The position numbers and the translations under genes were made by a program. Shown here one piece after another: positions 8,504 to 17,963 of a stretch of 64,000 nucleotides of DNA (positions are counted from its first letter, which is position 1; every line of letters begins with the position of its first letter). The stretch is from assembly GCF_016904675.1 (NCBI RefSeq), contig NZ_CP070228.1:1860001-1924000 (forward strand), given 5' to 3'. This DNA is from Arcanobacterium phocisimile (lineage in GTDB: Bacteria; Actinomycetota; Actinomycetes; Actinomycetales; Actinomycetaceae). The notes beneath the pieces were generated by a model. It made no database searches. It was not told the DNA's origin and saw only the letters and a program-made list of their open reading frames with translations.

Positions 8504-9847
8504 TCACTTTTCAATTATAGAAGCGGTTTTTTCAGCCCGGTGTTGCATAACAAAATATGTCAAGACGACGAGGAAGCACACGAGCGACACGGAGAAGGCC
8601 AGTTGCATTGAGCCGAACGTATCGGAGACGAGTCCTTGGATAACCGGGATAACAGCACCGCCGATGATGGACATAACGATGACTGCACCGCCGGTTTCAG
8701 TGTGGCGCTTATCTTCAATAGCGTCAAGGGTTCGAGCATAGATGGTGGCCCAGCATGGTCCGAAGAGGCCCGATGTGAGGATCGCGGCATACACTGCTGT
8801 CATGTTAGGAACGGTGATAACCCAGATGAGAGCCAGAACGCCAGCAACAGAGTAGCCGATCAGGACAAGATTCTCATTGAACTTGGTCATGAGGATATTT
8901 GCGATGAACTTGCCGACGAAGAAGGCGGCGAAGGCCCAGATCATATAGTTCGATGCGGTACGTTCGTTGATGGTGTCGTCGAGGTTGAGGGCAAGACGGA
9001 TGGTGAATGACCATACTGCGGTTTGCATACCGACATACATGAATTGGGTGAAAACGCCGGTGGCGAACTTTCGGTTCTTTCCGAGGTATCGCAGGGTTTC
9101 ACCGATGGTCGCTTTAACTTCCTTATCGTGCGATAGCGGTTTGGCATGTGGGAATTGCGTTATAGCAATAACGAACATGAGAACAGCGAGGACGACGATG
9201 ATCCAGCGGTATGGTCCAAGGGTACGTTGGAGCATTTCTTCAGCGAATTGTTGACGTTCTACTCCAGTAAGGGCGTCGAGTTGTTTGCCGAGGGCGTCTC
9301 CGTCGGTGAAGATGAGGTATTTGCCGAGCAGGATACCGAAAATGGATCCGAGTGGATAGAACGTTTGGGAAATATTGAGGCGCAGAATGGCGTATTTACG
9401 CGGGCCGATCATCGACGAGTAGGTGTTTGCGGAAGTTTCGAGGAACGATAATCCTACTGCGATAGCGAAGAGTGCGGCTAAAAATACAGTGTAGGTGGCC
9501 ACGTGGGAGGCTGGGAAGAAGAGCATACATCCGATGATGTAGAAGCTTAAACCGATGAGCAGTCCGGACTTGTAGCTCCAGCGACGAATAACCCGGGAAG
9601 CTGGAATGGCTAGGAGGAAGTAGCCACCGTAGAACGCGGATTGCACGAATGCGGAAGCAAAATCAGATAGTTCGAAGATGGATTTGAATTGAGTAATCAA
9701 AACGTCATTGAGCGACGCAGCTGCTCCCCACATCGGGAAACAGATGGAGAGCAAAATGTATTGCCAGATTGGTGTTTTATCGAGGTATCCATCTGGTTGT
9801 TGAATGGTTGGATCTTTAATAAGACCAAAAGAAGTATTCGTGGCCAT
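8504..9847 (-). CDS. FucP-like MFS sugar permease
   Basis: 447-aa transporter with about 12 hydrophobic segments in the arrangement of the FHS family (L-fucose:H+ symporter FucP and glucose/galactose relatives). Typical stretches include FVQSAFYGGYFLLAIPAS and the long TM4-5 segment with FLETSANTYSS. The frame extends to 9901, but GAAAGG lies 7 nt before the ATG at 9847, so MATNTSFG is the likely start. It is the first gene of the operon, about 110 nt from a palindromic operator and a SorC regulator. It probably imports a hexose, pentose or deoxysugar with protons; the substrate is unassigned. Confidence 0.87.
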   Translation of the reverse strand: MATNTSFGLIKDPTIQQPDGYLDKTPIWQYILLSICFPMWGAAASLNDVLITQFKSIFELSDFASAFVQSAFYGGYFLLAIPASRVIRRWSYKSGLLIGLSFYIIGCMLFFPASHVATYTVFLAALFAIAVGLSFLETSANTYSSMIGPRKYAILRLNISQTFYPLGSIFGILLGKYLIFTDGDALGKQLDALTGVERQQFAEEMLQRTLGPYRWIIVVLAVLMFVIAITQFPHAKPLSHDKEVKATIGETLRYLGKNRKFATGVFTQFMYVGMQTAVWSFTIRLALNLDDTINERTASNYMIWAFAAFFVGKFIANILMTKFNENLVLIGYSVAGVLALIWVITVPNMTAVYAAILTSGLFGPCWATIYARTLDAIEDKRHTETGGAVIVMSIIGGAVIPVIQGLVSDTFGSMQLAFSVSLVCFLVVLTYFVMQHRAEKTASIIEK

Positions 9848-9922
9848 GAGTAAACCTTTCACGGAGTTCGTCGTTGAACTTATGATCTGGATTACCCTCA
9901 ATCTAACCTCTCTACCGCACTA

Positions 9923-9938
9923 TGTGAACCACCTCAAC
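9923..9938. promoter_or_regulatory. Possible Crp/GlxR site upstream of sugar operon
   Basis: TGTGA-N6-TCAAC resembles the Crp/GlxR consensus TGTGA-N6-TCACA with a two-base change at the end of the right half. Catabolite control would make sense here. The match is weak. Confidence 0.3.
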
Positions 9939-9960
9939 ATAACGATTGTTCCAGGCAAAT

Positions 9961-9980
9961 ATCGTTGATATAGCAACGAT
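9961..9980. promoter_or_regulatory. Palindromic operator, probably for the adjacent SorC regulator
   Basis: ATCGTTG-ATATAG-CAACGAT, a perfect 7-bp inverted repeat between the permease start and the end of the regulator gene. A further AACGAT-type half-site lies at 9941-9946 inside AACA-N7-TGTT. Position and symmetry suit a sugar-responsive repressor of the permease operon. Confidence 0.6.
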
Positions 9981-10010
9981 TACTAGGGATAATTAGGCAA
10001 TTTTTGGTTA

Positions 10011-10982
10011 TTATTTGTATCGTTCGTACTTGAATGGAACATTTGTTCCGACGATGTGCTGTGCTGTACGGACGTCAGTTACCAATCGATTGACGTAGCC
10101 GTGTTCTAACGCAGCTTTGACGACGTCGACTTTTTCTGGTCCGCCCGCTACGAGAATTTTTTGTTCTTTACGACGTAGTTCTGGCAACGTAATCCCAACC
10201 GTGCGGTTATTAAGATCTGGAAGACACACTCGTCCTCCACTATCAACAAACCGGCCACAAATATCGCCAACCGATCGTGTAAAAATAGTATCTTTTTCGG
10301 TTTCAGATAGCGGGCTAGCTTCAATAAGTTCTTGGTTCGCCGTCGTCGACCCAACGGTATATATCGCGATCCGAGCCTGCGCACCTGCTTCTAGAACCCG
10401 GCGCACATGCGGGGTTTGCGTCAACCGGGTACGAACTGGAACCGAACCTAAGAATGTTGGCGCATTCAACTCTTGATAGCGAGCGCTAAATGCTGCCGCA
10501 AAACGTTCGAGCGTACTTGGCCGGCCCGGTTTAGGAGCCGGATCCGATAGTCCGCGACAGAGCTGGATAACCTCAACGTTTCGGCGCTGACGTGGTTCAA
10601 GATAGTCAGCTATCGCGCTGATCGTTCGTGAAGGCACTAAACCAATCGCGTCGCCGTCACGAACTAGAGAACCAATAAGCTGAGCTCCTGCTTTGCCAAG
10701 GGCGTCACGCATCGCCACTTCTCCGGTGCGCACTGGACTAATAATCACAACATCAATCAGATGGTAACGACGTTGCAGTTCCTCAACAAGCAATTCATCT
10801 TGTTCTCGTGGATCTAAAATGCGCACGTCAATAAAACCTTGCGCATGGGCATGAGCCAAAAGTTTAGAAACAGTTGGTCGGGAAACATGTAGCCGTTGAG
10901 CAACTTGCTCTTGGTTTAGCCCGGAATAATATAGTTTGGCAGCATCAAGGGATTGAATATCGCGCTCACTCAATGACTCCAT
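10011..10982 (-). CDS. SorC-family sugar-responsive transcriptional regulator
   Basis: About 323-aa SorC/DeoR-like regulator. The N-terminal HTH (about residues 21-40, GLNQEQVAQRLHVSRPTVSK) is followed by a C-terminal sugar-phosphate-binding domain with a GD-type substrate pocket (LVRDGDAIGLVPSRTISAI) and a late GGPEKVDVVKAAL. The frame could start at several upstream codons to 11036. AGG placed 8 nt before the ATG at 10982 and the position of the HTH favour the short form. The gene lies upstream of the permease operon in the same orientation and probably represses it through the 9961-9980 palindrome. Confidence 0.88.
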   Translation of the reverse strand: MESLSERDIQSLDAAKLYYSGLNQEQVAQRLHVSRPTVSKLLAHAHAQGFIDVRILDPREQDELLVEELQRRYHLIDVVIISPVRTGEVAMRDALGKAGAQLIGSLVRDGDAIGLVPSRTISAIADYLEPRQRRNVEVIQLCRGLSDPAPKPGRPSTLERFAAAFSARYQELNAPTFLGSVPVRTRLTQTPHVRRVLEAGAQARIAIYTVGSTTANQELIEASPLSETEKDTIFTRSVGDICGRFVDSGGRVCLPDLNNRTVGITLPELRRKEQKILVAGGPEKVDVVKAALEHGYVNRLVTDVRTAQHIVGTNVPFKYERYK

Positions 10983-11034
10983 AACTCGCATCCTATCGGC
11001 TTTGCCTTGTTGTATCAGCATCCCACCTAAAAAC

Positions 11035-11086
11035 AAAGCAGGATACGTGATACGCCTACATATAGGTGTATCACGTATCCTGCTTT
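11035..11086 (-). terminator. Terminator downstream of the FG-GAP gene
   Basis: 24-bp inverted repeat (11035-11058 and 11063-11086, one G-T position) that starts 25 nt past the FG-GAP stop. On the minus strand it is followed by GTTTTT. Confidence 0.85.
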
Positions 11087-11110
11087 TAGTAACTCTTGAG
11101 GGTGTACCCT

Positions 11111-14100
11111 TTATGAGTTTTCTGAGCGTTGTCTATTTACTGCTATTAAACACCCCACTCCCATCAGAAGAACAGCGCCTAGAGCTGCCATGATGTTCAT
11201 GATGGTTAGGCCAGTGTGCGCCAGCGAGTGACGTACCACAGGGTTAACTGGCTGCGCTAGTATCTGGGGCTGATTCTTGTGTTGGATTTTATCCATCACC
11301 CCAGAATCTGCGCCCGGCTTCACGTCCGGCTTCACGTCCGGAACAGTATTTTGTTCCTCATCTATTGTCATAGTGAGAATGTGCGCGGCATGCGAGTACC
11401 CTTCTTCGTCGGCAACTGGATCATCAACAACACCATCAGCGCCAATAGCCAAAGTAGTAGCATCCATGTAGTCGCCAATAAATGCAACTGAACGGCCAAA
11501 GCGTGCACGGTGTGCATCAGTATCAATACGCCGAACTGCCGATCCAAGATCCCCAACAGAGGTTACTCCGGCGGGAATTTTTACCCCATCAAGTAGATAA
11601 ACAGCACCGTCACCTTGGTCACCCCACGCACCTACTGCAATAAGCTTACGTTCCGGTAAAGCATCTACTGCCCACCCAAATCCATCGCCACTTCCCATTC
11701 CAGTGACAACAGATATTGTTGAATCCTGATGGGCTACATCGTTTGGCGAAATAACACGAGTGGACGACGTCGTCGATGCAAAATTCGTTCCATGGACAAG
11801 AGCGATACCTCCGTTCGTCGTATTAACTACCTGTCCACCATCAAATCCGATAACAAAATCACCAAGTCCATCACCATCAATATCACCAAGTGAAGCAATC
11901 GAATTTCCAGCACCTAACCGATACGAAGCATCCGACGGCATCACCAGAGTAAAGCCTGGAACATCGTTATCAAGATCAATATGAGTATCGGCTGACCCAT
12001 ACACTACCCATGCTTGACCAGGAACTGTACCGGTGTCAGAAAATGAATTGAAGTCTGCTAGAACATAATCTTGCTGACCATCACCATTAATATCGCCAAC
12101 CACATTAAATGCCGATAATGTGTGCCCTTGCGGAGTTTGAGCACGCCAGATTACTCGAGGATTGTCATAAGATGCGATTAGGTCGACGTCGTCAGATTCT
12201 GCTTGCCCACTAACAACTAATGCTGTTCCAAACGATCCATATTCACCACGCGATAACGGCGTATTGGCCACAATGAAACCAATATCAGCTAAACCGTCAT
12301 GGTTAACATCACCAACCGTGGCAACTTGATATCCGGCAGCCCCAAGTTCATAAGGCATCGAGATAGCATAACCATGCTTCTTTTCCAGTTTATTCATATC
12401 GGCATATTGGATATTCGGGCCTCCATAAAGAACCCATACTTTACCCATCGTGTGCGAGCCGACGGCGATATCATCAATCCCGTCACCATTAACATCACCT
12501 AGACATGCCACCGATAAGCCCATTGCCGCATCTACTGCTGGATCTTGAGTTTCTTTCGGCCCGTGGATCGTCATAATGGAATCGTCAGGTAAAACACTTC
12601 CTGGTGTCGCATGCGGAATAATCTGCAGTTGACCAGTAACATTCAAAATCCATCCATGAGTGGGAGTTGAAAGCTCATAGTGCGGATCAAATTTCCATTC
12701 CGAACGTATCGGTGATGATGTCACCAAATCAGGTTTACCATCACCAGTAACGTCACAACGCCCTCGCGCAATAATGCTACCCAGACCGTCCGAAAACTCC
12801 CCTACCCAACGCTTTCGCGTCGTCGTATCAATAGGCTTGATAGCTGGCGGTTCAATGACTTTATCTGGAGCTGGATAAAGCGGCTCGACCGGATCAGTCG
12901 TTTCTGTTTGACGACTCATATCGACTGTCCAGACATTCACCTTTCCGTCCGAATCAGTTGTCAAAACCGCCGAAAGATACTCAGCAGTGTCTGACGATTG
13001 GACTACTCCAACGCCAAGACCACCGTCGCCTTCACCTTCTTCAGCAGCAAACCATGCCCATTGACTACCCGGTATCGCATCCACTCCCAGTCCTGAATTC
13101 CAATCACTTTTCAATGCGCGTGTGGAAATCATTAGCGCCCCTGGGTGCTCTTCATGATCAGGACGGCCAACAATTAAGGCTCCAGGATTATCTGGCCCAT
13201 CGTGCTGCATATACGCTAACGAAACACCTAATCGTCCTACCGCAGATTGCCGCAATAGTGTTCCAGACGGCGTGCCATTAGTTGTTACCGCACCGGGGGT
13301 ATCCGCGTCGAGCTGTACTGCAACATGTATTTCCGAAGCAGGGCTTTCTTGACCATAAATAATCGCAACCGCACCGGCATCATTATTAGCCTGTGGGGCC
13401 CCAACTGCGAAGTCGTCGATATCGTCGTCGTTAATATCACCGATTCCAATAAGCGCACTACCAAAACCAGCCGTTCCCGTGTCTTCTGTGCCAGTAATTT
13501 TCGCTGCTATCTCAGAAACACGCCCAGAATCCGCCGATACTGGGATCGCATAAACAGTATCTCTACTTGGTAATCCAACACCAAGTGTTACTTCGTCACC
13601 GTAAACACTGTTGAGTGGCACTAATGTTGCTTGAGGATCTACGTCATCAAGTTGCCAGGTGCGCCGTGCTTTGGTGGCTGTAAACTCACCCTTTTCCGTT
13701 AACGAAGAAAAATAAAATACGCCATCACCGGCGAGAACTGCCAGTGCCTGATTTTCAAGTACTGGTGAAGCCGACGATATGGCATAAACAGGCTTATCAA
13801 ATGTGTATGTTGCATGGATAGGCAACGTGATAGCAGGTTGCGCTTCAAACGCCGACCGATCAATAACATATACTGTATTGCCATTCGCTAATGCGATTGT
13901 TGGTTTCTCACCACGGCTAATTTTGACGCATGTTGTTTTCCATGGTCCATTCGCATCACTTGGTAACTGATATTGCCGTATTCCTGGTTGTTCATCAATC
14001 AGTCGTTCAATCTGGTCAGTATCGGAGCCATATGGAACATAGTCAAGAATCGACAACTTCTGTTCTTTATCTGAGACAAATATTAGATCATCGTGATTAT

Positions 14101-14371
14101 CACCTAAAATATCGCATGATACTTGGGGAATTGTGCCGGCATCAGTGTATGTTATTCGGTCTGTTTTTCGAATCGCATCACCGTAACGGCTACCATCTAT
14201 TCCACCCCATTGCCGACCGGTAGAATCTGCAGGAGTAGCATGCTTTTCTTGCGTCGTAGCCGCGGACTGATGCGCTGGTTCAATGCTTTCAGCCTGTGCT
14301 GGAAGAGCTACCATCTGAGCGATAACCATTCCTAGACACGTACTAGCGATGACGGCACGTATGTTTTTCAC
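11111..14371 (-). CDS. Wall-anchored FG-GAP (integrin-alpha-like) repeat protein
   Basis: 1086-aa secreted protein. A signal peptide (to about residue 27, ALPAQAES) precedes multiple FG-GAP/VCBS-type blades, seen as repeated Ca2+-binding loops such as DINDDDIDDFAVG, DVNGDGIDDIAVG, DVNHDGLADIG, DINGDGQQDYVL and DIDGDGLGDFVIG. These probably build a beta-propeller. The C-terminus has LAHTG, a hydrophobic segment and an RQRSENS tail, an LAxTG-type sortase signal. The start codon is GTG. Ligand is unknown; integrin-like propellers bind proteins or glycans. A DtxR/IdeR-like box upstream suggests iron control. Confidence 0.88.
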   Translation of the reverse strand: MKNIRAVIASTCLGMVIAQMVALPAQAESIEPAHQSAATTQEKHATPADSTGRQWGGIDGSRYGDAIRKTDRITYTDAGTIPQVSCDILGDNHDDLIFVSDKEQKLSILDYVPYGSDTDQIERLIDEQPGIRQYQLPSDANGPWKTTCVKISRGEKPTIALANGNTVYVIDRSAFEAQPAITLPIHATYTFDKPVYAISSASPVLENQALAVLAGDGVFYFSSLTEKGEFTATKARRTWQLDDVDPQATLVPLNSVYGDEVTLGVGLPSRDTVYAIPVSADSGRVSEIAAKITGTEDTGTAGFGSALIGIGDINDDDIDDFAVGAPQANNDAGAVAIIYGQESPASEIHVAVQLDADTPGAVTTNGTPSGTLLRQSAVGRLGVSLAYMQHDGPDNPGALIVGRPDHEEHPGALMISTRALKSDWNSGLGVDAIPGSQWAWFAAEEGEGDGGLGVGVVQSSDTAEYLSAVLTTDSDGKVNVWTVDMSRQTETTDPVEPLYPAPDKVIEPPAIKPIDTTTRKRWVGEFSDGLGSIIARGRCDVTGDGKPDLVTSSPIRSEWKFDPHYELSTPTHGWILNVTGQLQIIPHATPGSVLPDDSIMTIHGPKETQDPAVDAAMGLSVACLGDVNGDGIDDIAVGSHTMGKVWVLYGGPNIQYADMNKLEKKHGYAISMPYELGAAGYQVATVGDVNHDGLADIGFIVANTPLSRGEYGSFGTALVVSGQAESDDVDLIASYDNPRVIWRAQTPQGHTLSAFNVVGDINGDGQQDYVLADFNSFSDTGTVPGQAWVVYGSADTHIDLDNDVPGFTLVMPSDASYRLGAGNSIASLGDIDGDGLGDFVIGFDGGQVVNTTNGGIALVHGTNFASTTSSTRVISPNDVAHQDSTISVVTGMGSGDGFGWAVDALPERKLIAVGAWGDQGDGAVYLLDGVKIPAGVTSVGDLGSAVRRIDTDAHRARFGRSVAFIGDYMDATTLAIGADGVVDDPVADEEGYSHAAHILTMTIDEEQNTVPDVKPDVKPGADSGVMDKIQHKNQPQILAQPVNPVVRHSLAHTGLTIMNIMAALGAVLLMGVGCLIAVNRQRSENS

Positions 14372-14402
14372 AGTGCTTTCTTAACCTTCCTCTTAGTTTT
14401 GC

Positions 14403-14421
14403 TTAGGAAACCCTAACCTAA
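14403..14421. promoter_or_regulatory. DtxR/IdeR-like iron box
   Basis: TTAGGAAACCCTAACCTAA matches the DtxR/IdeR consensus TTAGGTTAGSCTAACCTAA at 16 of 19 positions. It lies just downstream of a possible -10 (TAAACT on the minus strand, 14421-14426) of the FG-GAP gene, about 30 nt before its start. That is a repressor position. Confidence 0.65.
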
Positions 14422-14464
14422 GTTTAGCTGTATGAGAATTCTTCCCCGCAAGAAGAAAACACAA

Positions 14465-14498
14465 AAGTGCCCCAGTAGACGTATCCACTGGGGCACTT
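14465..14498 (-). terminator. nanH terminator
   Basis: Inverted repeat with 12-bp arms (AAGTGCCCCAGT and its complement) and a 10-nt loop, 12 nt past the nanH stop. On the minus strand TTTGTGTTTTCTT follows. Confidence 0.88.
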
Positions 14499-14510
14499 GT
14501 CAGTTATGAC

Positions 14511-17138
14511 CTAGCTGTTAGTGCGTCGGCGACTAGTCACGCTTAGTGCGCCACCGAGTGCCAACAAACTGAGCATCGCCACGCCAGCAACACCAAGTCC
14601 TACACCGGTCTTCGCCAACACGTGCTTATCGTGTTGAACTTCTGGAACAACTTGTGGTTGTTGCGGAGTCGGGGTATCCCCATCTTGCGGCACCTTCTTT
14701 TCCATCACATCGAAAGTAGCGCGCACCGCAATCTTTGCTCCTGTTATGTTCACCGTATGTTGACCAGGGGCAAAATCAGCTGGAACCGTCCAGGTAAGAG
14801 TGAACTCACCTTGTTCGTTAGCAGTTACCGCACCCAGATCGACGACGACGGAGTGGACCGTCACCTTGAAGGTTTCACCTGGAGTAAATCCGCTTCCAGT
14901 GAAGGTATATGTTCCACCTTGGACAATGTCACCTGCAGGCATCATGATCTTCGGCTGGGAACCATCTTCACTTGGCTTCTCCGATGGTTGGGCTGGAGTC
15001 AACGGAATAAGTGGAATCTCAACCTGTGGCTTGTTTTGCGCATCGGCTAGTTTCTTCTCTAGTTCCGCTTTCTCCGCCTTCAGCTTTTCTGCTTCTGCTT
15101 CAGCCTGAGCTTGGGCGTCCTTAGCCGCCTGAGCTTCTTCCTGTGCCTGAGCTAGCTTCTCAGCCAACTCTGCCTTGTCCTTTTCTAGCTGGTCAATCTT
15201 CTTTCCAGCTTCATCAGTAGCTTGCTGGGCTTGAGCTAATTCTTCAGCGTTCGCCGCATTATCTGCCTTGACCTTTTCCAGCTCAGCCTTCAGTTGTGCT
15301 AGTTCCTCCTGAGCTTGTGCAAGAGCATTCTCTGCTTCTTGATGAGCTTTCTCAGCTTGCTCCTTCTCAGCTTCCGTCTTTGCTAGTTCTGCCTTGCTAT
15401 CTTCAAGATCGCCCTGAGCCTTATCTAGTTCTGCCTGCTTATCAGCAAGATCTTGTTCTGCTTTCTCGACGTCTGGCAACAATGGGAGAGCCTTATCTAG
15501 ACCCAGCCAGGCCAAATCAACTGTGCGATAAAGAATCTCAGAAGATTCACCTTCGAAGAGGATGCCATACTTGCCGTCGCCCAGTGGTTCCATCGTGGAA
15601 TACTGCATGCTGCCCGACTTGAACAACTGCGTATCACTCCAGGTCTTTCCGTCGTCGTAACTGACGCTGACCATACCATCAACACGCGCAGTGTCACTAT
15701 TTGCATGGGAGGACAACAGTACCTTTGCACGCTCACTGTTTTGTGGGGCGTCGGGGAATGCGCGGATAATGGAGGCGTTATTACGCGGATCCTTCAACCG
15801 GCGATTATTTGACTTATCCACGACATACGAGTGACCACCATCGGTCGAAATTGCGTAATGCCGGCCATACAATGCCGAGCTTTCATAGCGGCGAGAGCTG
15901 AGCAAAACACTTCCGTCAGACAACTCAACAACTTTATTCTCGTCCATTTGCTCACCGATGGTGCCGCCTACTGGTTGGCCAACTTGCCAAGTCTGACCGT
16001 GATCATCAGAGTAGAGCGAGGCTGCCTGGTGACGGCCAACTGACCAGGAACCACCGTTGACAACCGTGTATTGCTGAATCAATCGTCCCTTGTGCTGCCC
16101 ATACTTGAGCTGGATGCCACGACCAGAAGCTGCGAAGCGAGCGTGTTGGTCTTGTCCCTGAGAGATTTCTTCAGTCACTACTACTGGTTCAGACCATGTT
16201 TCGCCCTTGTCTTCAGACTTGACGTAAACCGTGTGGATAATATTGCGATTTAGTGGATCAAAACCTGGGACTGACTGGACAATACCAGCGTCGAAGCTCC
16301 TGACGAAGAACGCGAAAATAGTGCCGGTTTCTTCATCGACGATAAATGAAGGATCAGAATAGCCGTACTTATCTGCACCTACATGTCCCTGGGCGATAGT
16401 TGAATATTCACTCCAGGTTTCGCCATCATCGTCAGAGTAACGCATAATGATGCTGTTCGGATTTGGGGCATCGGCACAATTGTTGGGTCGCCCGTCCCAG
16501 GCAGCAATCAACCGCCCTTCGACCTTCGCTAGTGCAGGAATACGATGACATACGTAGTTATCGTCACCCGCACGCGCTAACGTTACCGTCTTATACGGGT
16601 CTTCTGGAATCGCTTCGCTTTCGCCTGGCTTATAGACTCGAACAGTTTTCTTCACCGTAACAGCTTGAGAGCTAGAATTATCCAATGCCTGTGCTGTGAA
16701 CGTGAAATCAAGAGTAGCCCAGCCGCGTTCTTCATCTTCTGACGTCACTGTGTATGTGGGCCATGACTGAAAATTCTGTGACTGTGTGTTGCAGTTATAA
16801 CGACCGCGTGGTGCGGGTGGGAAATTATTCCAGTTACAGTTTTCTGGGCCGGCAATAGTTGTTGATGAACCAACAATATTTACTGTTGTATTCAGAGCAG
16901 ATTCGAAGCGCAGAGAAACAGTTATCTCTTCTCCGGCACTATACCCTTCCCCTTTAGTTGGGGCGGATAGGATCATAATTGCTACGCCAGTATCATTTGT
17001 TTGGCTAGTTGACTCGCTGGCTGGCGAGATAGCCGGATCTGGCTGCGATTCTCCGGCAGCGTATGCCGGTAATCCGGGGACTAAAAGTAGGCCAACTATT
17101 GCTACAACAGCGACCAACTTAGAGGTCAACGTCCTCAT
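14511..17138 (-). CDS. nanH: Cell-wall-anchored sialidase (GH33 neuraminidase)
   Basis: 875-aa exo-sialidase that cleaves terminal sialic acid from host glycans. A signal peptide (to about 28, PAYAAGES) is followed by an N-terminal beta-sandwich. The catalytic six-bladed domain starts near 185 with HRIP (199 is the catalytic-triad Arg; the family norm is F/YRIP) and has Asp boxes SDDDGETW, SEDKGETW, SDDHGQTW and SYDDGKTW. Residues about 555-705 form a long Ala/Glu/Lys coiled-coil stalk, then an Ig-like domain (about 730-815) and LAKTG with a membrane tail. The RBS AAGGAG precedes the ATG. The architecture is like that of Arcanobacterium/Trueperella NanH proteins. Confidence 0.95.
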   Translation of the reverse strand: MRTLTSKLVAVVAIVGLLLVPGLPAYAAGESQPDPAISPASESTSQTNDTGVAIMILSAPTKGEGYSAGEEITVSLRFESALNTTVNIVGSSTTIAGPENCNWNNFPPAPRGRYNCNTQSQNFQSWPTYTVTSEDEERGWATLDFTFTAQALDNSSSQAVTVKKTVRVYKPGESEAIPEDPYKTVTLARAGDDNYVCHRIPALAKVEGRLIAAWDGRPNNCADAPNPNSIIMRYSDDDGETWSEYSTIAQGHVGADKYGYSDPSFIVDEETGTIFAFFVRSFDAGIVQSVPGFDPLNRNIIHTVYVKSEDKGETWSEPVVVTEEISQGQDQHARFAASGRGIQLKYGQHKGRLIQQYTVVNGGSWSVGRHQAASLYSDDHGQTWQVGQPVGGTIGEQMDENKVVELSDGSVLLSSRRYESSALYGRHYAISTDGGHSYVVDKSNNRRLKDPRNNASIIRAFPDAPQNSERAKVLLSSHANSDTARVDGMVSVSYDDGKTWSDTQLFKSGSMQYSTMEPLGDGKYGILFEGESSEILYRTVDLAWLGLDKALPLLPDVEKAEQDLADKQAELDKAQGDLEDSKAELAKTEAEKEQAEKAHQEAENALAQAQEELAQLKAELEKVKADNAANAEELAQAQQATDEAGKKIDQLEKDKAELAEKLAQAQEEAQAAKDAQAQAEAEAEKLKAEKAELEKKLADAQNKPQVEIPLIPLTPAQPSEKPSEDGSQPKIMMPAGDIVQGGTYTFTGSGFTPGETFKVTVHSVVVDLGAVTANEQGEFTLTWTVPADFAPGQHTVNITGAKIAVRATFDVMEKKVPQDGDTPTPQQPQVVPEVQHDKHVLAKTGVGLGVAGVAMLSLLALGGALSVTSRRRTNS

Positions 17139-17257
17139 TGCACATTTCTCCTTGAATAGACACCATTGTCTTACCCGAATACTACATCATTTACTTGACA
17201 GACATCTCACCAATCATCGTTGTAACGGTTTTCGTAAATTCAGCAAGTATACATAAA

Positions 17258-17298
17258 AAACAAGCCGCGAAACGGACGTGTCGCTTCGCGGCTTGTTT
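17258..17298 (-). terminator. Terminator of the GlsB/YeaQ-like gene
   Basis: 14-bp perfect arms (AAACAAGCCGCGAA and its complement), 13 nt past the stop. GTTTTTTATG follows on the minus strand. Confidence 0.88.
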
Positions 17299-17310
17299 GA
17301 GGTAAAACGC

Positions 17311-17583
17311 CTACTTATTGCGCATCCGACCACCGGCATAGAAACCGATTGCACCCATAGCTACGAGCGTGCAGACCACCCAGCGGATCCAGTCAATACC
17401 GGAGGTGTCGGTGGGGTATCCGAAGAGGGAGAGAATCAAGTTGCCCAGAAGGACACCAGCAACGCCAAGCACAACTGTTGCAACAACCGAGAGGTTAGCG
17501 CCCTTGAAGAACTTAGCAAGGAAGCCAATGACAGCTCCAAAAATAATTGTTCCAATGATATTAAACAAAACAACACCTTCCAC
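17311..17583 (-). CDS. GlsB/YeaQ/YmgE-family small membrane protein
   Basis: Up to 90-aa integral membrane protein of the GlsB/YeaQ/YmgE (transglycosylase-associated, stress-response) family. Three hydrophobic segments carry the Gly-rich family patterns GAVIGFLAKFF and GNLILSLFG, then GAIGFYAGGRMRNK at the end. The GTG at 17583 is the longest start. GAAGG then lies 7 nt before a TTG at 17568, which could be the real initiation codon and would give 85 aa. It is monocistronic with its own terminator. The molecular function of the family is not settled. Confidence 0.82.
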   Translation of the reverse strand: MEGVVLFNIIGTIIFGAVIGFLAKFFKGANLSVVATVVLGVAGVLLGNLILSLFGYPTDTSGIDWIRWVVCTLVAMGAIGFYAGGRMRNK

Positions 17584-17963
17584 ACACGTTTCTCAAAGAC
17601 ATCTGGCGCTCGAGAAATATTTGAAAATAGACATAAATTATCCTAGCGAAAGCATTCTCGATGATATAGTTAGTCAGCTCTACGTGGAATACTGTACCTA
17701 CAGCTAACGAAAACGGGCGACTACCGCTAAGATAGTCGCCCGTTTTCTATGAGAGTCCGTCTAACTAGATCAAGGTCGCACAATTCCCTGAAACTAACGG
17801 TCTTTCAAATATTCACTTTCCGCATTCTTTAGGAGTTACACACTAGGATTTCCTTCAGATACGTAAATCTAAACATGTCTAACTCGAAAACCAATGCGCA
17901 GATACTGAGAAAAACCTGAGAATTATGGTTACCGATTAGATACTGGTTATGCGTCGCACAACA
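17584..17963. other. Intergenic region without a supported gene
   Basis: About 380 nt between the GlsB-like gene and the P-type ATPase stop. It contains the hairpin at 17709-17747. The forward ORF 17369-17707 overlaps it but lacks a ribosome site and runs antisense to a real gene. Confidence 0.5.
17709..17747. terminator. Strong symmetrical hairpin terminator
   Basis: 15-bp perfect arms (GAAAACGGGCGACTA and its complement) with a 9-nt loop, flanked by A and T runs. It lies about 216 nt beyond the ATPase stop. It can end a long 3' UTR of the ATPase operon or an unannotated plus-strand transcript. Confidence 0.75.

Noticed and set aside
17369-17707. 112-aa forward ORF over the GlsB-like gene
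   Set aside because: Antisense to a recognised membrane protein; only its tail reaches the intergenic region.
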